64,000 bases of DNA from Eriocheir sinensis (Eukaryota > Arthropoda > Malacostraca > Decapoda > Varunidae), in the NCBI RefSeq assembly GCF_024679095.1, contig NC_066513.1:12198710-12262709 (forward strand), written 5' to 3'. Shown in pieces: positions 23,567-61,215 of the stretch. The translations under genes were made by a program, and so were the position numbers. The notes under the pieces are model-generated. The model was not told the origin of the DNA, did not search any database, and saw only the letters and a program-made list of their open reading frames with translations. Position 1 is the stretch's first letter; each line of letters starts with the position of its first letter.

Positions 23567-24395
23567 GCTAAACTCCTCGCTGCTCAACTCCTCGCTGCTC
23601 AACCCCTCGCTGCTCAACTCCTCGCTGCTCAACCCCTCGCTGCTCAACTCCTCGCTGCTCAACCCCTCGCTGCTCAACTCCTCGCTGCTCAACCCCTCGC
23701 TGCTCAACCCCTCGCTGCTCAACCCCTCGCTGCTCAACCCCTCGCTGCTCAACCCCTCGCTGCTCAACCCCTCGCTGCTCAACACCTCGCTGCTCAACCC
23801 CTCGCTGCTCAACTCCTCGCTGCTCAACCTCGCTGCTCAACCTCGCTGCTCAACCTCGCTGCTCAACCCCTCGCTGCTCAACCTCGCTGCTCAACCTCGC
23901 TGCTCAACTCCTCGCTGCTCAACCTCGCTGCTCAACCTCGCTGCTCAACCTCGCTGCTCAACCTCGCTGCTCAACCTCGCTGCTCAACTCCTCGCTGCTC
24001 AACTCGCTGCTCAACCCGCTGCTCAACCTCGCTGCTCAACTCCTCGCTGCTCAACCTCGCTGCTCAACTCCTCGCTGCTCAACCCTCGCTGCTCAACCTC
24101 GCTGCTCAACTCCTCGCTGCTCAACTCCTCGCTGCTCAACCCCTCGCTGCTCAACCCCTCGCTGCTCAACTCCTCGCTGCTCAACACCTCGCTGCTCAAC
24201 CCCTCGCTGCTCAACTCCTCGCTGCTCAACACCTCGCTGCTCAACCCCTCGCTGCTCAACTCCTCGCTGCTCAACCCCTCGCTGCTCAACTCCTCGCTGC
24301 TCAACCCCTCGCTGCTCAACTCCTCGCTGCTCAACCCCTCGCTGCTCAACCCCTCGCTGCTCAACCCCTCGCTGCTCAACTCATCGCTGCTCAAC
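23567..24395 (+). repeat. 15/12-bp minisatellite (CTGCTCAACYCCTCG)
   Basis: More than 50 units of CTGCTCAACTCCTCG or CTGCTCAACCCCTCG, mixed in the middle (about 23820-24110) with 12-bp CTGCTCAACCTCG-type units. The 402-codon open frame across it, and its minus-strand partners, are repeat translations. Confidence 0.95.
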
Positions 24396-25062
24396 ACTCC
24401 AGCTCGACTCACCGTAGCTGTTGTCACCGCATTACCACCAACAGCGCTCCCTCTCATTTCCTTTTACTATTACGCTATTTTTTTATCATTTGTAAATAAA
24501 TTTTATAGCATTATATAGCTAATTTCACATGGAAGAAGATGCAACCTTCAAAACTATACCAACCCTTGTAGGTATCGTGTGGTAACATCTGCAATGAAGT
24601 TCCCTGCGCAATATACGCAACCTTCGCTGGCCGTAACTAAGTACCGTATCTTCCCCACTCTGAAATCACACATAAAAAATATATTATTTTTACGTAGAAC
24701 ACAACGCTACACATGTATATATCATAAAACACTCGATTTTCGGTGGTGTGGGACGGATTAAAGCCCAAGCGGGCCTCGCTTAGATGGGAGTGAGGGCGTG
24801 CGTACCTCCTTGTGGGACCCCCTCTGGGGCAAACTGATGAACAAAATGGCTCCGCGCTCCTCTCCTGCGCCCCATAGAGAGGTTGCCATATGTTACCATG
24901 AAGAAACTTATCCCACTGAATAACTATACCAAATTAGACGCAATTTCATCAGAAACTTTATTTTTAATGAATATTTTAAAGTTTTATGACGCAAAATGCG
25001 TCATCGTGCGCCAGGACCTTTTTCCCTTATTGACTCAAAACGAGTCATCGTGCGCGAGAGGG

Positions 25063-26571
25063 TTAATAAGGTAGAACAACAAATTATTTGTGAGGAGATT
25101 ACCAAACTCTTAAGGCTCAAGGTGATTAAGGTTACGCAGAGGAAGGCGGATCAAATTATTTATCATTTTTTTAAGGGAGAAGAAGAACGGTGAATTTAGG
25201 TTGGTGCTCAATTTAAAAGAATTAAACATCCATATCCCATACATACACTTTAAAATGGAGAATTTTGAGCAAGCCATTAACCTTAACAATGCAGGAGACT
25301 ATTTGGCTTCAGTAGATCTGAGACATGCATATTACTCGGTAAAGATTGCAGAGGAGCAACAGAGATTCTTTTGTTTTAAATGGCAAGGTACAGTTTACCA
25401 GTTCACTTGTCTTCCAAATGGTATTTCAGAGGGTCCAAGACTTTTCACAAAACTGATGAAACCTGTTTTTGCAACTCTGAGAGAGAAGGGTTACAGTATT
25501 AACAGCTTTATAGATGACACACTTATTTGCAACAGCACCATGCAGGGATACTTGGCTTGCATACAAGATACAATCAATTTGTTGAGGAAACTGGGTTTCT
25601 GCATTAATGAAGACAAGTCAGTCCTGGCCCCAACACAACGCCTTGAATACTTGGGCAATATCATTGATACCAACAGTATGAGAATTTCCTTGCCGGAACA
25701 CAGGGTAGAAAAGATAACTCAAAGCTGTAAGGAACTCCTGGGCAAGCAGAGAGTCAAAATCAGGGAAGTGGCTAGGGTCACTGGCCTACTGGTGGCTGCC
25801 ATCCCAGCAGTGGAGTTGGAAAAACTGCACTACAGGAAGTTGGAAACTGCGAAGATTGCAGCTTTGCAGAAGGAGAAAGGAAACTTTAGCAGGAGGATGA
25901 CTATCACTAATGAGATGAAAGCTGATCTAACTTGGTGGTTAAATAATATTTCAACACAGGAAAGGCAAATATTCAGAGCAAGCACAGATATTGACCTGTA
26001 CACGGATGCATCTGGTACAGGCTGGGGCGGTCACCTAAATCAGCAGACCACTAGTGGTTTTTGGTCAATAGAGAAGAAACAATTCCACATCAGTGCTCTT
26101 GAGCTCAAAGCAATCCTCCTAACACTTAAGACTTTCAGACTGGAGCTCTGTGGGAAGTACATCAAAGTTTTCTGCGACAATACTACGGCCATGACATATA
26201 TAAATGAAATGGGAGGTACAAAGTCACTAATTTGTAATGATATCTCCACTTCAATTTGGGAATGGTGTGTAGCTAATAATGCATGGGTCACATGTTCACA
26301 CATACCAGGAAAAGAAAATGTTATGGCGGACATTACATCTCATAGAGTCAACGACAGGCACGAATGGAAGCTGAATGAACTCATTTTCCAAGACCTATGT
26401 CACATTTTTGGCACCCCTTCCATTGATCTGTTTGCATCTAGACTTAACAAACAAGTGGCCTATTTCTGTTCATGGAAGCCAGACCCAGAGGCAGCTTATT
26501 TCGATGCTTTTTCAATTAAATGGACGATATTTGACCTCTTACATTTTTCCCCCACTCTATTTAATCACTAG
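25063..26571 (+). pseudogene. DIRS reverse transcriptase / RNase H ORF
   Basis: From 25067: EEITKLLRLKVIKVT, a frame change at the T-run near 25168-25174, then LVLNLKELN, YLASVDLRHAYYSV (catalytic D), GTVYQFTCLPNGISEGPRLF, the palm box SFIDDTLIC (about 25500-25525), KCELLG-like and LEYLGNIID. RNase H follows with YTDASGTGWGGHL, SALELKAILLTL, VFCDNTTAMTYIN and HIPGKENVMADITS, and the DIRS-type end IDLFASRLNKQVAYFCSW. The stop at 26569-26571 is directly followed by the recombinase frame. Apart from the early shift and the insertion, the ORF is well kept, suggesting a young copy. Confidence 0.88.
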
Positions 26572-27728
26572 GTGCCTGCAAAAGATGCGTGCAGAAAGGG
26601 CCAAGGGGTGAATGGTTGTACCCCTGTGGCCGTCACAGCCATGGATGGGCATGATACTCAGGATGTTGGTCGATCACCCCCGCATAATTATGAGGAGGAA
26701 GGATGTACTGACGCACCCTTCCTCAGCAGAGATGCACCCAATAATGAAGCACACGTGACTTATGGCATGCCTACTGTCTGGGAGACACTCCGAGAACAGG
26801 GCATATCTGCAGAGGGTGCAGACATCATCCTGGCCTCCTGGAAACCCGGGACAGCGAAACAATACAGGCCACACATCAGAAGATGGATGCAATTTTGCGA
26901 TAGGTGGGACATCAATCCCCTTGATCCCACTGTATCCAACATCATCAACTTTTTGACAGAAACTTTCCACAGGAGAGTGGAGTATGAATGCCTAAACGGC
27001 CAGGGGTGCCCTCTCTTCCCTCGGCATTGTGGTGAATGGCTGTAGAGCGGGGAACCACCCGCTGGTTAACAGATGCATGAGAGGGGTGTTCAATCTAAGA
27101 CCAACTAAACCCAGGTACACGGAAACCTGGGATGTTACACCAGTACTACAGGAACTTAGATCTATGTATCCATTACATAACTTGTCCCTCAAAGAACTAA
27201 CCCTGAAGCTTGTGATGTTGATGGCACTTACACAAGCGGTGAGAGTCCAGACTTTACACTTGTTGGTGCTAACAGGCATTAGCACAGGGGATGATTACAT
27301 TTCTGTTCAGTTGGAGGGAAACATTAAACAATGCAGACCTAACTATAACATTCAAAGAGTGAAGTGTCAGGCTTATTCTAAAGATGCCAGCTTGTGTGTA
27401 TGTAAAACTTTGCTAACCTACATTAAACAGACAGAGGAACTCAGACAGATCACCAAACACAAGGTGGATAACCTACTCATCAGCTATATCAAAAGACACC
27501 ATCGCACGTTGGATCAAGACCATGCTTCACATGTCAGGGGTAGACACCGCCAAATTCACAGCTGGCAATGTTCGGCCAGCCGCAGCGTCGAAGGCCAAGG
27601 CTATGGCTGTCCCGGTAACGTGTATTATGGCGAAAGCGGGGTGGTCAAGAGAAGCCACTTTTGCAAAATATTATGACAAGCATATTATTGCCGAATCAGA
27701 CCCATTCCAGGAAGCTGTATTAGAATGA
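26572..27728 (+). pseudogene. DIRS tyrosine recombinase ORF
   Basis: Begins in the same frame as RT after a single stop. N-terminal domain: GISAEGADIILASWKPGTAK, YRPHIRRWMQFCDRW, VSNIINFLTE. Catalytic domain: LTLKLVMLMALTQAVRVQTL (first catalytic R), then GVDTAKFTAGNVRPAAASKA (the H-x-x-R box, whose first position is not His here), AGWSREATFAKYYDKHI (catalytic Y region). Frame changes lie near 27010-27035 and near 27510-27525. The YR in place of an integrase defines the DIRS order. The missing His in H-x-x-R and the frameshifts argue against activity. Confidence 0.85.
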
Positions 27729-27992
27729 TTTGGGTATCTTACTACAACATATGGGTGAACTTTATGGGTTATGTATAGGGCTCAGGCAACTGATTAAATG
27801 TTATTTTGTATTTTGTGAACATTTACATTACCATGTCTGGGTATCAAAGTGTGGTGTGCAGCTAAGGCATATGGTTTATTATTATTTATACACCAAGTTT
27901 ACACAGCAGTAGATCAGCATTTCACAATGGATGAGCAGTTGTTCAGATTAGCTGGGTGCTCATAACATGTTCTTGTCAAAAAATTATACAGG
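27729..27992. other. 3' flank of DIRS element
   Basis: AT-rich noncoding DNA after the recombinase; the terminal and internal complementary repeats expected of DIRS were not identified. Confidence 0.4.
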
Positions 27993-28333
27993 TCAAAGTG
28001 AAATTTTGTCTTTATCACTATCATCTATTGTATATTCACTGTCAGTATCACCCTCCTCTTCATTGAAATGGAGCTGAATTTGCTCATCAGTGAGAGCGCC
28101 GAATTGACATCTATGTGCCATACTGTATAAGCATGCTCTGAACCAATAAAACTGCCGCGCATAAAGTCATCACTTGAGAAAAGATGCCTGACACTTCAAT
28201 AAACGTAATTATAAGCCGCTAGAGGCATTTCATTCACGTTGAAAAAAAAAAATAATAAAACGTCATATGACGTGGTTGACCAGAGGGAGTAACAACATTA
28301 ACACGTCAGGTGACATGGTTGACCACGAACGGG
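27993..28333 (-). mobile_element. 5' end of a piggyBac-like element
   Basis: On the minus strand: TTAA (28334-28337), a terminus CCCGTTCGTGGTCAACC with a subterminal direct repeat GGTCAACCATGTCACCTGACG / GGTCAACCACGTCATATGAC, and 200 bp later an ATG (28119-28121) opening a 42-residue acidic peptide (MAHRCQFGALTDEQIQLHF, EEEGDTDSEYTIDDSD) that stops at 27993. An acidic N-terminus is usual for piggyBac transposases. The rest is missing. Confidence 0.6.
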
Positions 28334-28338
28334 TTAAC

Positions 28339-28850
28339 AGTACTACACAACAGGCACCATCAGCAGCTCCAGGGTCTCAACCATCATTCGGGATATGGGA
28401 TGTTCCAGGATTTTAGTGTCAGAGGAAGCCCTGCCCGACGTGGACGTCTCTCAGTGTGGTCCCTTTTGCTGCTTCGACTACTTGGGGCGAGCTGATGACT
28501 TCCCGCTGGTAAGGTGTTTCCTTCGCTGACCCTTTACACCTTACACCTTGTGGCTCCTGGGCCCTTCCATCCGGGACTCCTCATCAACGCAATGTAGCTC
28601 AACTCTGAGATTGTTACCATTCTCCCACATCGCTCTATCCAGTGGATGGTGTCGCTACACGCCTACGGCGACAGACAAGTCTTGCGTGTGTGATAAGTGA
28701 GGAGGCGATTAAATGTTAAATGTTCTTGTGGTTTATATCTCGTCTGCCCCCGTGGAAGTTGAGGGATACCAGGCCTAAAGAGAGGATTGGTCTGGCGCTT
28801 CACCTCCATCTTGCAACGCCTGGTCACTTTCCTTCATAGTACAAGACACA
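28339..28850 (+). pseudogene. Gypsy protease remnant plus LTR fragment, copy 1
   Basis: Equivalent to 39691-40189: the end of the protease region (VSEEALPDVDVSQ in one frame, with a frame change relative to copy 2), fused at CACCTTGTGGCTCC to LTR sequence ending CCTTCATA. Same junction as in copy 2, so the deletion predates the duplication. Confidence 0.75.
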
Positions 28851-29082
28851 ATATATGGAGCAGTATAACTTAAGAAAATGCCTTCGGCTGTCCAACTGAC
28901 AGACATACATACAAAGACAGTATATGGAGCAATACAACATATAAGAACACACCTTCAGCTGAACTTACACTTTTGGGGTCTATTGATTACCTTGGACTCT
29001 CAGTCACACATCTGTCCTCCTGCACAAGACCAAGAGATCCTGCTCTTGTAGAGGCAGAGGACGAAGTCAGAAGACACGTCTT

Positions 29083-30049
29083 CAGGCCCGGATTAACCTT
29101 GCATTGGGCCCTGCGCCACCCACAGTTTTGCCCCCCTTTGCACAAATTGGGCAAGATCTGGACAATTTCATATTTTATTGAAACATCGGAATGAATTAAT
29201 GATACAATATACTTAATACAGATTGTCATCATCTTTATTTTCTTTATATTCTGTATCAGCAGCATACATACCTTACTAATGTACATAGATAACTATAGCA
29301 GCTACACCAATGCCCGTTTTCTTGATTTATCTTGCGAAAACCGTTAAATTATGGTTTCAAATGTCATTGAGGAGGTGACATAATTTTCAATTGACATAAC
29401 AGACAAAGCATTCAGTCGTTTTTGAGTCATTGTTGAACGAAATCTGTTTTTGATCAAAGACAGATTGGAAAATGAACGTTCACCTTCGCAGACCGTGACT
29501 GGTAATGTTAAGATCAATCGCAGAGCAGGTGAAACATTGGCAAATGTTGCCTCTACAACTGGATTCTTTCTTAAGTATTTTAACAGGACATGAGGATCAC
29601 GATCCAACTTCAAATGGGTTACAAATTCTGAGAATGTTACAAATTCATCCTTGCAGTGGGGTTCCAAGTCATTGATGTATTTTTTCACCAAGCTGGATAC
29701 ATCAACTCTCAGCTGTGCAGTAGGCTATCATTCTCCCTCAATGACTTGATAAAGGCAAAGTCGTCAGATATCTTGTGATAAGCCTGGCGACGTTGAGCTA
29801 AACTTGCATGTAACTTGTCAATGATGACAACAAAACTCTGTACAGGGAATTTTTGTGCATTTTGAAGATCTGCATCATGTTCAGCAGAATCATCGGCTTG
29901 ACGCCGCCGTCTTCTCTTCCGTACCTTTTCCGATACATATACTTGCTGAACATTTTCTGTGAGATTTTTTACATCATTCTCCAGTTCATCAAACTGACCA
30001 CGAAGCTCAGCAACAAAACTTTCAAGTGATAGAAACAATGACACAACCA
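29083..30049 (-). mobile_element. Truncated hAT element, copy 1
   Basis: Same left TIR (CAGGCCCGGATTAACC) and preceding CACGTCTT as at 40435, but cut at 30049 and lacking the right end. The minus strand encodes the hAT dimerisation region (29344-29691: LPVTVCEGERSFSNLSLIKN, RSTMTQKRLNALSVMSIE) and the region before it (29709-30049: RKRRRRRQADDSAEH). Confidence 0.82.
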
Positions 30050-30581
30050 AGTGATAGAAACAGTGATACAGTGCAAGGGCGTAAATAAAAAGAAAACAAT
30101 AATGAAAGAAAAAGCCCGCTACTTACTGCTCCTGAATAGAGTAGAGTGGCCAAAAAGAGAAATCAATTTTGGGAGGTGTCCTGATACCTCTATTTTTCAA
30201 AGTATCACTTCACATACATACATGGATCATCCACAGCCTTTTTTTATACTTTCATTTGAAGCTGCATTCATTTTTCTTTGTGCAATTTCAGTCAGGACGC
30301 GTCCAGACCGTGTTAAGAGACTAGACAGAGTTGTGGTGTGGTGCTGGCCAGCGGCTGGCTGCGGCTGTGTCTGGGCAGTCTCTGGATTGGCTCAAACAGC
30401 CAACCAGATTAGTTATGGTGATGGAATATGATAACAAGAATACTCCAATATGTATTTTAAACAAATGTAGAGAATATAGAGGTTTACATTCATATAATTA
30501 TTTTAATTAATTAAAAAAAAAAATAATCAACAACCCTGCTTCTTATGGACTTGATGGTACTGCTTTGAGATGTAAGCAAAC

Positions 30582-56880
<26,299 letters not shown>

Positions 56881-58215
56881 GACATGGAGAGGTGGTAAAA
56901 TTTTTTTAATTTAGCATTGTTGTACAGGAGGCATGGAAGGTAATTGTTATGTTTCGATCATTATCTAGAAATATTATCAAAGGATGTTTTCTCCTTTTAT
57001 CAGTTAGATTAACAGGCACTGTTTTTGAAGACTTGCCTGGTAGCTATAGAGGGGTACTTGTTTGATAATTATCATTTATCAAGCTACCCAACAAATTGAT
57101 TTTGGTACTTATTTCAAATATATTTTTCAGAAATTTTATCAGATTATGTTTTTTTCATAATTTGTTTACTTTAGATTTAGAAGTACATATATGATTTACT
57201 TTTCTAATGGTTTGAGTACATATATGATTTACTTTTCTAATTGTTTGTAATATTTTTAGCAATTTTTTTTTAAAGTATTTCAACATGAATGTCATAGTAT
57301 ATACATATCTTAAAAACTCAGTACGATAGGATCTTGCCAGTAGTGTCTAATTGGTGCCTGAAAAACTTTGTTATTAACAAAAATATATTTTCGTGACAAC
57401 AACCTTTAAATGATGGCTGTTGTCTTCATAGAATGTTCTTGAAGCAATATCTAAAACATTGTTCATTTTTACCTTTGTTCAATCATATTGTATGAAGCAG
57501 AAACTCTGAACACATTGGTAAAATCCACATTACGATATGTTGGGTAATAGTTCTGTTAGAGGGTGTGGAAAATAGCAAGTTATGTGAGCGGCCAGCACAA
57601 AACGATAGACTCATTGCAGTCAGTAGTTTGACGACAGATATGTGTCAGATTGCTTTCTTCACTTTTTCTCTCTTCCTTTCACGATTGAATGTCAGTAATA
57701 TGAATTGATCTTTACTCTGAAATAATTTAGACAATATATACTGAACCCACTTGTACTCTTTGGAGCTGGATGGGGATGGTTTAAGGCTTTGAAGGATTTG
57801 AAGGGATTGTAAGACAAAAGCTCAGGCAGTGTCGATAAGGGTGAATGATGAGGGGATGAAGGCAGGAAGTGCGACAGTAGAAGAGATGAATTATGACTTG
57901 GATTGGAACAGGAAGGGTAAGATCAAGAAGTAGGAAAAGTTGGTGAATTATGATCATAAGAAGATGAGGAAGGGTGATGTAGTGAGGTATTAGGTGAAAA
58001 GTGTATAATGATAAAGAATTTTGGGAGGAAAGGAGTTGTGGTGAGAAATGGGGAGGATGAGAATAGTATGACCACCCCAGACACACACCTGACACACCCT
58101 TCTTACCTGGATCTGCGATGGAAGTCCTTGCTGGGGTAAGAGAGTGCAGTGCAGATGGTGAAGTGACATAATCTCTCTACGGCACATCACTCTCACTACT
58201 GCTGTCATTACTCAC
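56881..58215. other. Downstream flank of host gene, no gene recognised
   Basis: AT-rich DNA. A 36-bp tandem doubling (GAGTACATATATGATTTACT type) lies near 57183-57240. The minus-strand frame 57781-58095 is Leu/Pro-rich with no motif. Confidence 0.5.
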
Positions 58216-58337
58216 AATGTGTTATCACTGCTGTCATTGAACTCGGAATAATCTTCACTTTCTATTCCGTCCTTCCCTTTCAACTTGTCAATGTGCTTTC
58301 TATTTTTTTCTTGAGAGGTGCTTGGTGCAGCTTCCAT
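58216..58337 (-). CDS. Possible first coding exon of a minus-strand gene
   Basis: ATG at 58337 in an optimal context (GCCGCCATGG) opens MEAAPSTSQEKNRKHIDKLK and a Ser/Asp-rich tail (EDYSEFNDSSDN), then a GTGAGT donor at 58215. Without splicing it stops after 41 codons. No partner exon was found to the left. It could be a host gene whose remaining exons lie within or beyond the 3' flank, or the acidic N-terminus of a transposase. Confidence 0.3.
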
Positions 58338-58750
58338 GGCGGCTCAATCAAGACTAAAGACGTTATCTCAAATTCACAAGGGTCAAATATACTGCCATAC
58401 AGCAACACGACAGAGCATCTAGTATGGTACAATAAGGTAATTTTTTTCATAATGTAAACCGTAGATTAATTGCTACCTGTAATTCCGTACTGTGCCTGAA
58501 AATGATTCAGTACCACAGCTACTAGTACAATAAATTATTATATCGTAATTTTGTACTGATTTTTGCACCTTAAAAGAAAAAATGATCTATTTTTCAAGGT
58601 GTAATATATTAAAAAAATCTTACAGTACTACTAATACTACTTTGACTGCTACTACTACCATATAATTACTATAGTAATACTAATACCAATACTACTAATA
58701 ATAATAATGATAAAAATAATCTGATCATGTGGAAGGGAGAGGGCAAGGGA

Positions 58751-59115
58751 TTTTATTTTATTTTTATTTTTTTATTTTTTATTTTTTTACATTGCAGCCT
58801 ATTGTGCTGTTAGGCTTCCTCACTGGTGGGTCCTGATGGTCGGCCCAGCCCGTTGTGGCGCAGGCGAGTGTTTATAGTGGCACCATCTTGCATTGGCTCA
58901 TACTGCCCCCCGGAGCTCATCTTTGAGCCTCTCCTTGGAGAGATTATCTGGAGTCCAGTTTGATAGGTGGTCTTCAGGGCAGCATGTGGGTAGTCTTAGG
59001 TCACTCAGCGGTGACTGAAAAATCCCAGCTGTGTACTGGCCAGGATACGAACCGACGTCCCTCCTGGATCTCCCAAACGTGACGCCAGCACGCTACCACT
59101 CAGCTGCTGTGTAGG
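58751..59115 (-). mobile_element. tRNA-derived SINE, family A
   Basis: Long A-rich tail at 58751-58790 on the minus strand, body GCTCCGGGGGGCAGTATGAG, CACTCGCCTGCGCCACAACG, and a degenerate head (GGCGTCACGTTTGGG insert; B box GTTCGTATCC). Confidence 0.85.
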
Positions 59116-59559
59116 GGCGAATTCAGACAAGTGTCATCAGGTTGGCCGCATGCCGAGATGAATCAGAGTGGGGGAGGAAGTTGGGTCACATGTATACAAA
59201 ACATGTTGAAGAAAAGCTAGTGCAGCTTGCCATGCTGAGTAGAGATCAGTATACATGTATGTGGTTACAACTCAGCAAAATGCCAAGGTGCAAAACTTTT
59301 TCCATTATTTGTTGGAATTTGAAATTGATTTTTTGAATGAATATATCTTGACTTTGTTGAGTTGTGTCTAATACCGGGTTATAGAAAGCAGAGTTATAAT
59401 GGTTTTACTGTATTGTCAAAATTATTATTCTGAAAGTTGTTATTGGCAAGGTTCTAGAAGTACAAATTTAATTTGAACTACTTGTAATGTGATAGCACTG
59501 TATTTTCTTCATGCCTTCATGAGTTTCTTTTATTCTGAATGAATTACAAATGAAGCTGA

Positions 59560-60411
59560 AGGCTCTTGATTTCATTTATTCAGTAGTCCAAATCCCTTAT
59601 GCAAGAGTTAACCCCTTCACTACGGTCGGGCCAAAGCAGCGCCCCACGCCGTATCTGAGATCACCGCGCGTGCTGAATTTCAAATGTTGCTATTGAATAT
59701 AACAAGTTTTCAGCCATAAACTCAACATAATCATCATGTATTATTATATATGAAAACATGCAGAATTAAATGCTGCACATAAAGAAACTCACTACGGCCG
59801 GACCAAAATTGCGCCCTGTGCTGTATCTGGGATAGCCGCGCGTGCCAAATTCCAAATGTCACTATTGAATATAACAAGTTTTCGGCCATAAACTCAACAT
59901 AATCATCATGTATCATATATGAAAACATGCAGAATTAAATGGTGCACATAAAGAAACTCACTACAGCTGGGCTAAAACAGCGCCCTACGCTGTATCCGAG
60001 GTCGCCACGTGCGTCAAATTTCAAATGTCGCTATTGAATATAACAAGTTTTCAGCCATAAACTCAACACAATCATCATGTATTATATATGAAAACATGCA
60101 GAATTAAATGGTGCACATAGAGAAACATAAATTAATTGAAATTTTGAGATGTAAGCATAAATATAGAGATAAAATAACTTGTATATTGGCTAAAGCAAGC
60201 CAGAACGCAGTATGCGCGTCCTCGGATATGGTACGGGGCACACAAGGACGCAGTATACGCATCCTCGTGTTGAAGGGGTTAACCAGCATCTTCACTCTTT
60301 CATCCCTCACGCTGGTAAACTCTGGAATGATCTTCCTTCATCTTTATTTCCTCCTGCCTATGACTTGAACTCTTTCAAGAGGAGAGTATCAGCACACCTC
60401 TCCTGGTTTTG
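59560..60411 (+). pseudogene. Non-LTR RT tail, split by a TTAA element
   Basis: Short left piece (VVQIPYARV to 59611) and right piece from 60283 (HLHSFIPHAGKLWNDLPSSL, PAYDLNSFKRRVSAHLSW, stop at 60409-60411) form one frame when the insert and one TTAA are removed. The tail with LWNDLP...YDL..FKRRV is the usual end of arthropod non-LTR ORF2. The 3' UTR with GCCCTTGAGCCATTTCCTTG and an A-run follows to about 60537. Confidence 0.75.
59612..60278. mobile_element. TTAA-flanked MITE with internal ~165-bp tandem repeats
   Basis: CCCCTTCA at 59612 and TGAAGGGG at 60271-60278 are inverted; TTAA at 59608-59611 and 60279-60282. The inside holds three units of about 165 bp (CACTACGG.CGG, GAATATAACAAGTTTTC.GCC, CATAAACTCAACATAATCAT, GCACATAAAGAAA). 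No coding capacity. Confidence 0.9.
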
Positions 60412-60969
60412 ACCTCTCTTTTGGCCGCTCCTCTGAACCCTTTTATAGGAGCAGTGATTAGCAGGCTTTTTTTTTTTTTTTATTATTGTTTCCTTTTTTT
60501 GCCCTTGAGCCATTTCCTTGCTGTGAAAAAAAAAAAGTACCGCTCACACTTTTGACTGCCTTAGACGAAAAGGCTTTGGGGCGTCAGTCATTTTTTTATT
60601 TTTTTTCTTGTTTAAGCAGTTAATACTTAACCTGAAAGTAAGGAGATGACAATCATTTGATTCACATCTGCTTTAATATTTTTTCTCCATTTTTCCCTCG
60701 GCAGATGTCCAGTGGTGTGCAGCTGTCATAACAATCGTCTCATAAGCTCGTAACCATGGTTACATCATGCAATGCTACAAATGCGTGATAATACCCCTTC
60801 CTTAACCATCAAGACTCGCCAGACCCCCTACACCCTGATAACACTCTCCCCCCTAGACAGCTACCTCGGCCCCATCTGCCAATGTTGTCACATACAATTC
60901 CATTTCTCTCTTTACCTCCTTATTTTATTACACCCTCCATAGATGTGTGAATGTGAAAATAATTTGATC

Positions 60970-61215
60970 TTTCGTTATTCAACATTTCAAAATACCATCC
61001 CCTCTTGTTGTTTTGACATGCAATCTTTGCTTTTTTTATAATTTTTCAAAATCCGAGCCAGATGTTAATTTTCAAACCACGCCAGATATCTGCCTGCCTG
61101 CCAGCTAGTGTTGCTTGTAGCTAGTCAAGTGGAAGGTCCTGCCTCACACTCATTCTCTGCCCTGCTGATTTGACCATCAAGACCCTTCCTGCTACTTCTA
61201 GCAAGTGCTAGCATG
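60970..61215 (+). repeat. Dispersed repeat, copy 2
   Basis: Parallel to 49090-49335 over about 240 bp; copy 2 extends to TGACCATCAAGACCCTTCCT. Confidence 0.6.

Larger units (their letters stand above)
20917..25062. mobile_element. 4146-bp TTAA-flanked element inside DIRS RT
   Basis: The ends are inverted: CCCTCTCGCGCAC at 20917-20929 and GTGCGCGAGAGGG at 25050-25062. TTAA stands on each side (20913-20916 and 25063-25066), and excising the element plus one TTAA restores the DIRS frame exactly. TTAA targets with CCC-starting TIRs fit the piggyBac class. The right subterminal zone has hairpins GACGCAAAATGCGTC and GACTCAAAACGAGTC, each followed by ATCGTGCGC. No transposase is visible; the interior holds an LTR-like segment and four minisatellites. 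Confidence 0.9.
28339..30049. repeat. Segmental duplication, copy 1
   Basis: Direct copy of 39691-41408, 11.35 kb away, with only scattered differences by eye (for example GGGATATGGGAT vs GGGATACGGGTT, and a C-run of 6 vs 13). It carries the gypsy protease remnant, the LTR fragment and the left two-thirds of the hAT element. It starts 2 bp from a TTAA-bounded piggyBac end and stops in the hAT body, where AAGTGATAGAAACARTGAYA is doubled (30023 and 30050). Confidence 0.92.

Noticed and set aside
23310..24518. 402-aa ORF rich in LLNSSLLNPS
   Set aside because: Direct translation of a 15-bp minisatellite; all three frames and both strands stay open.
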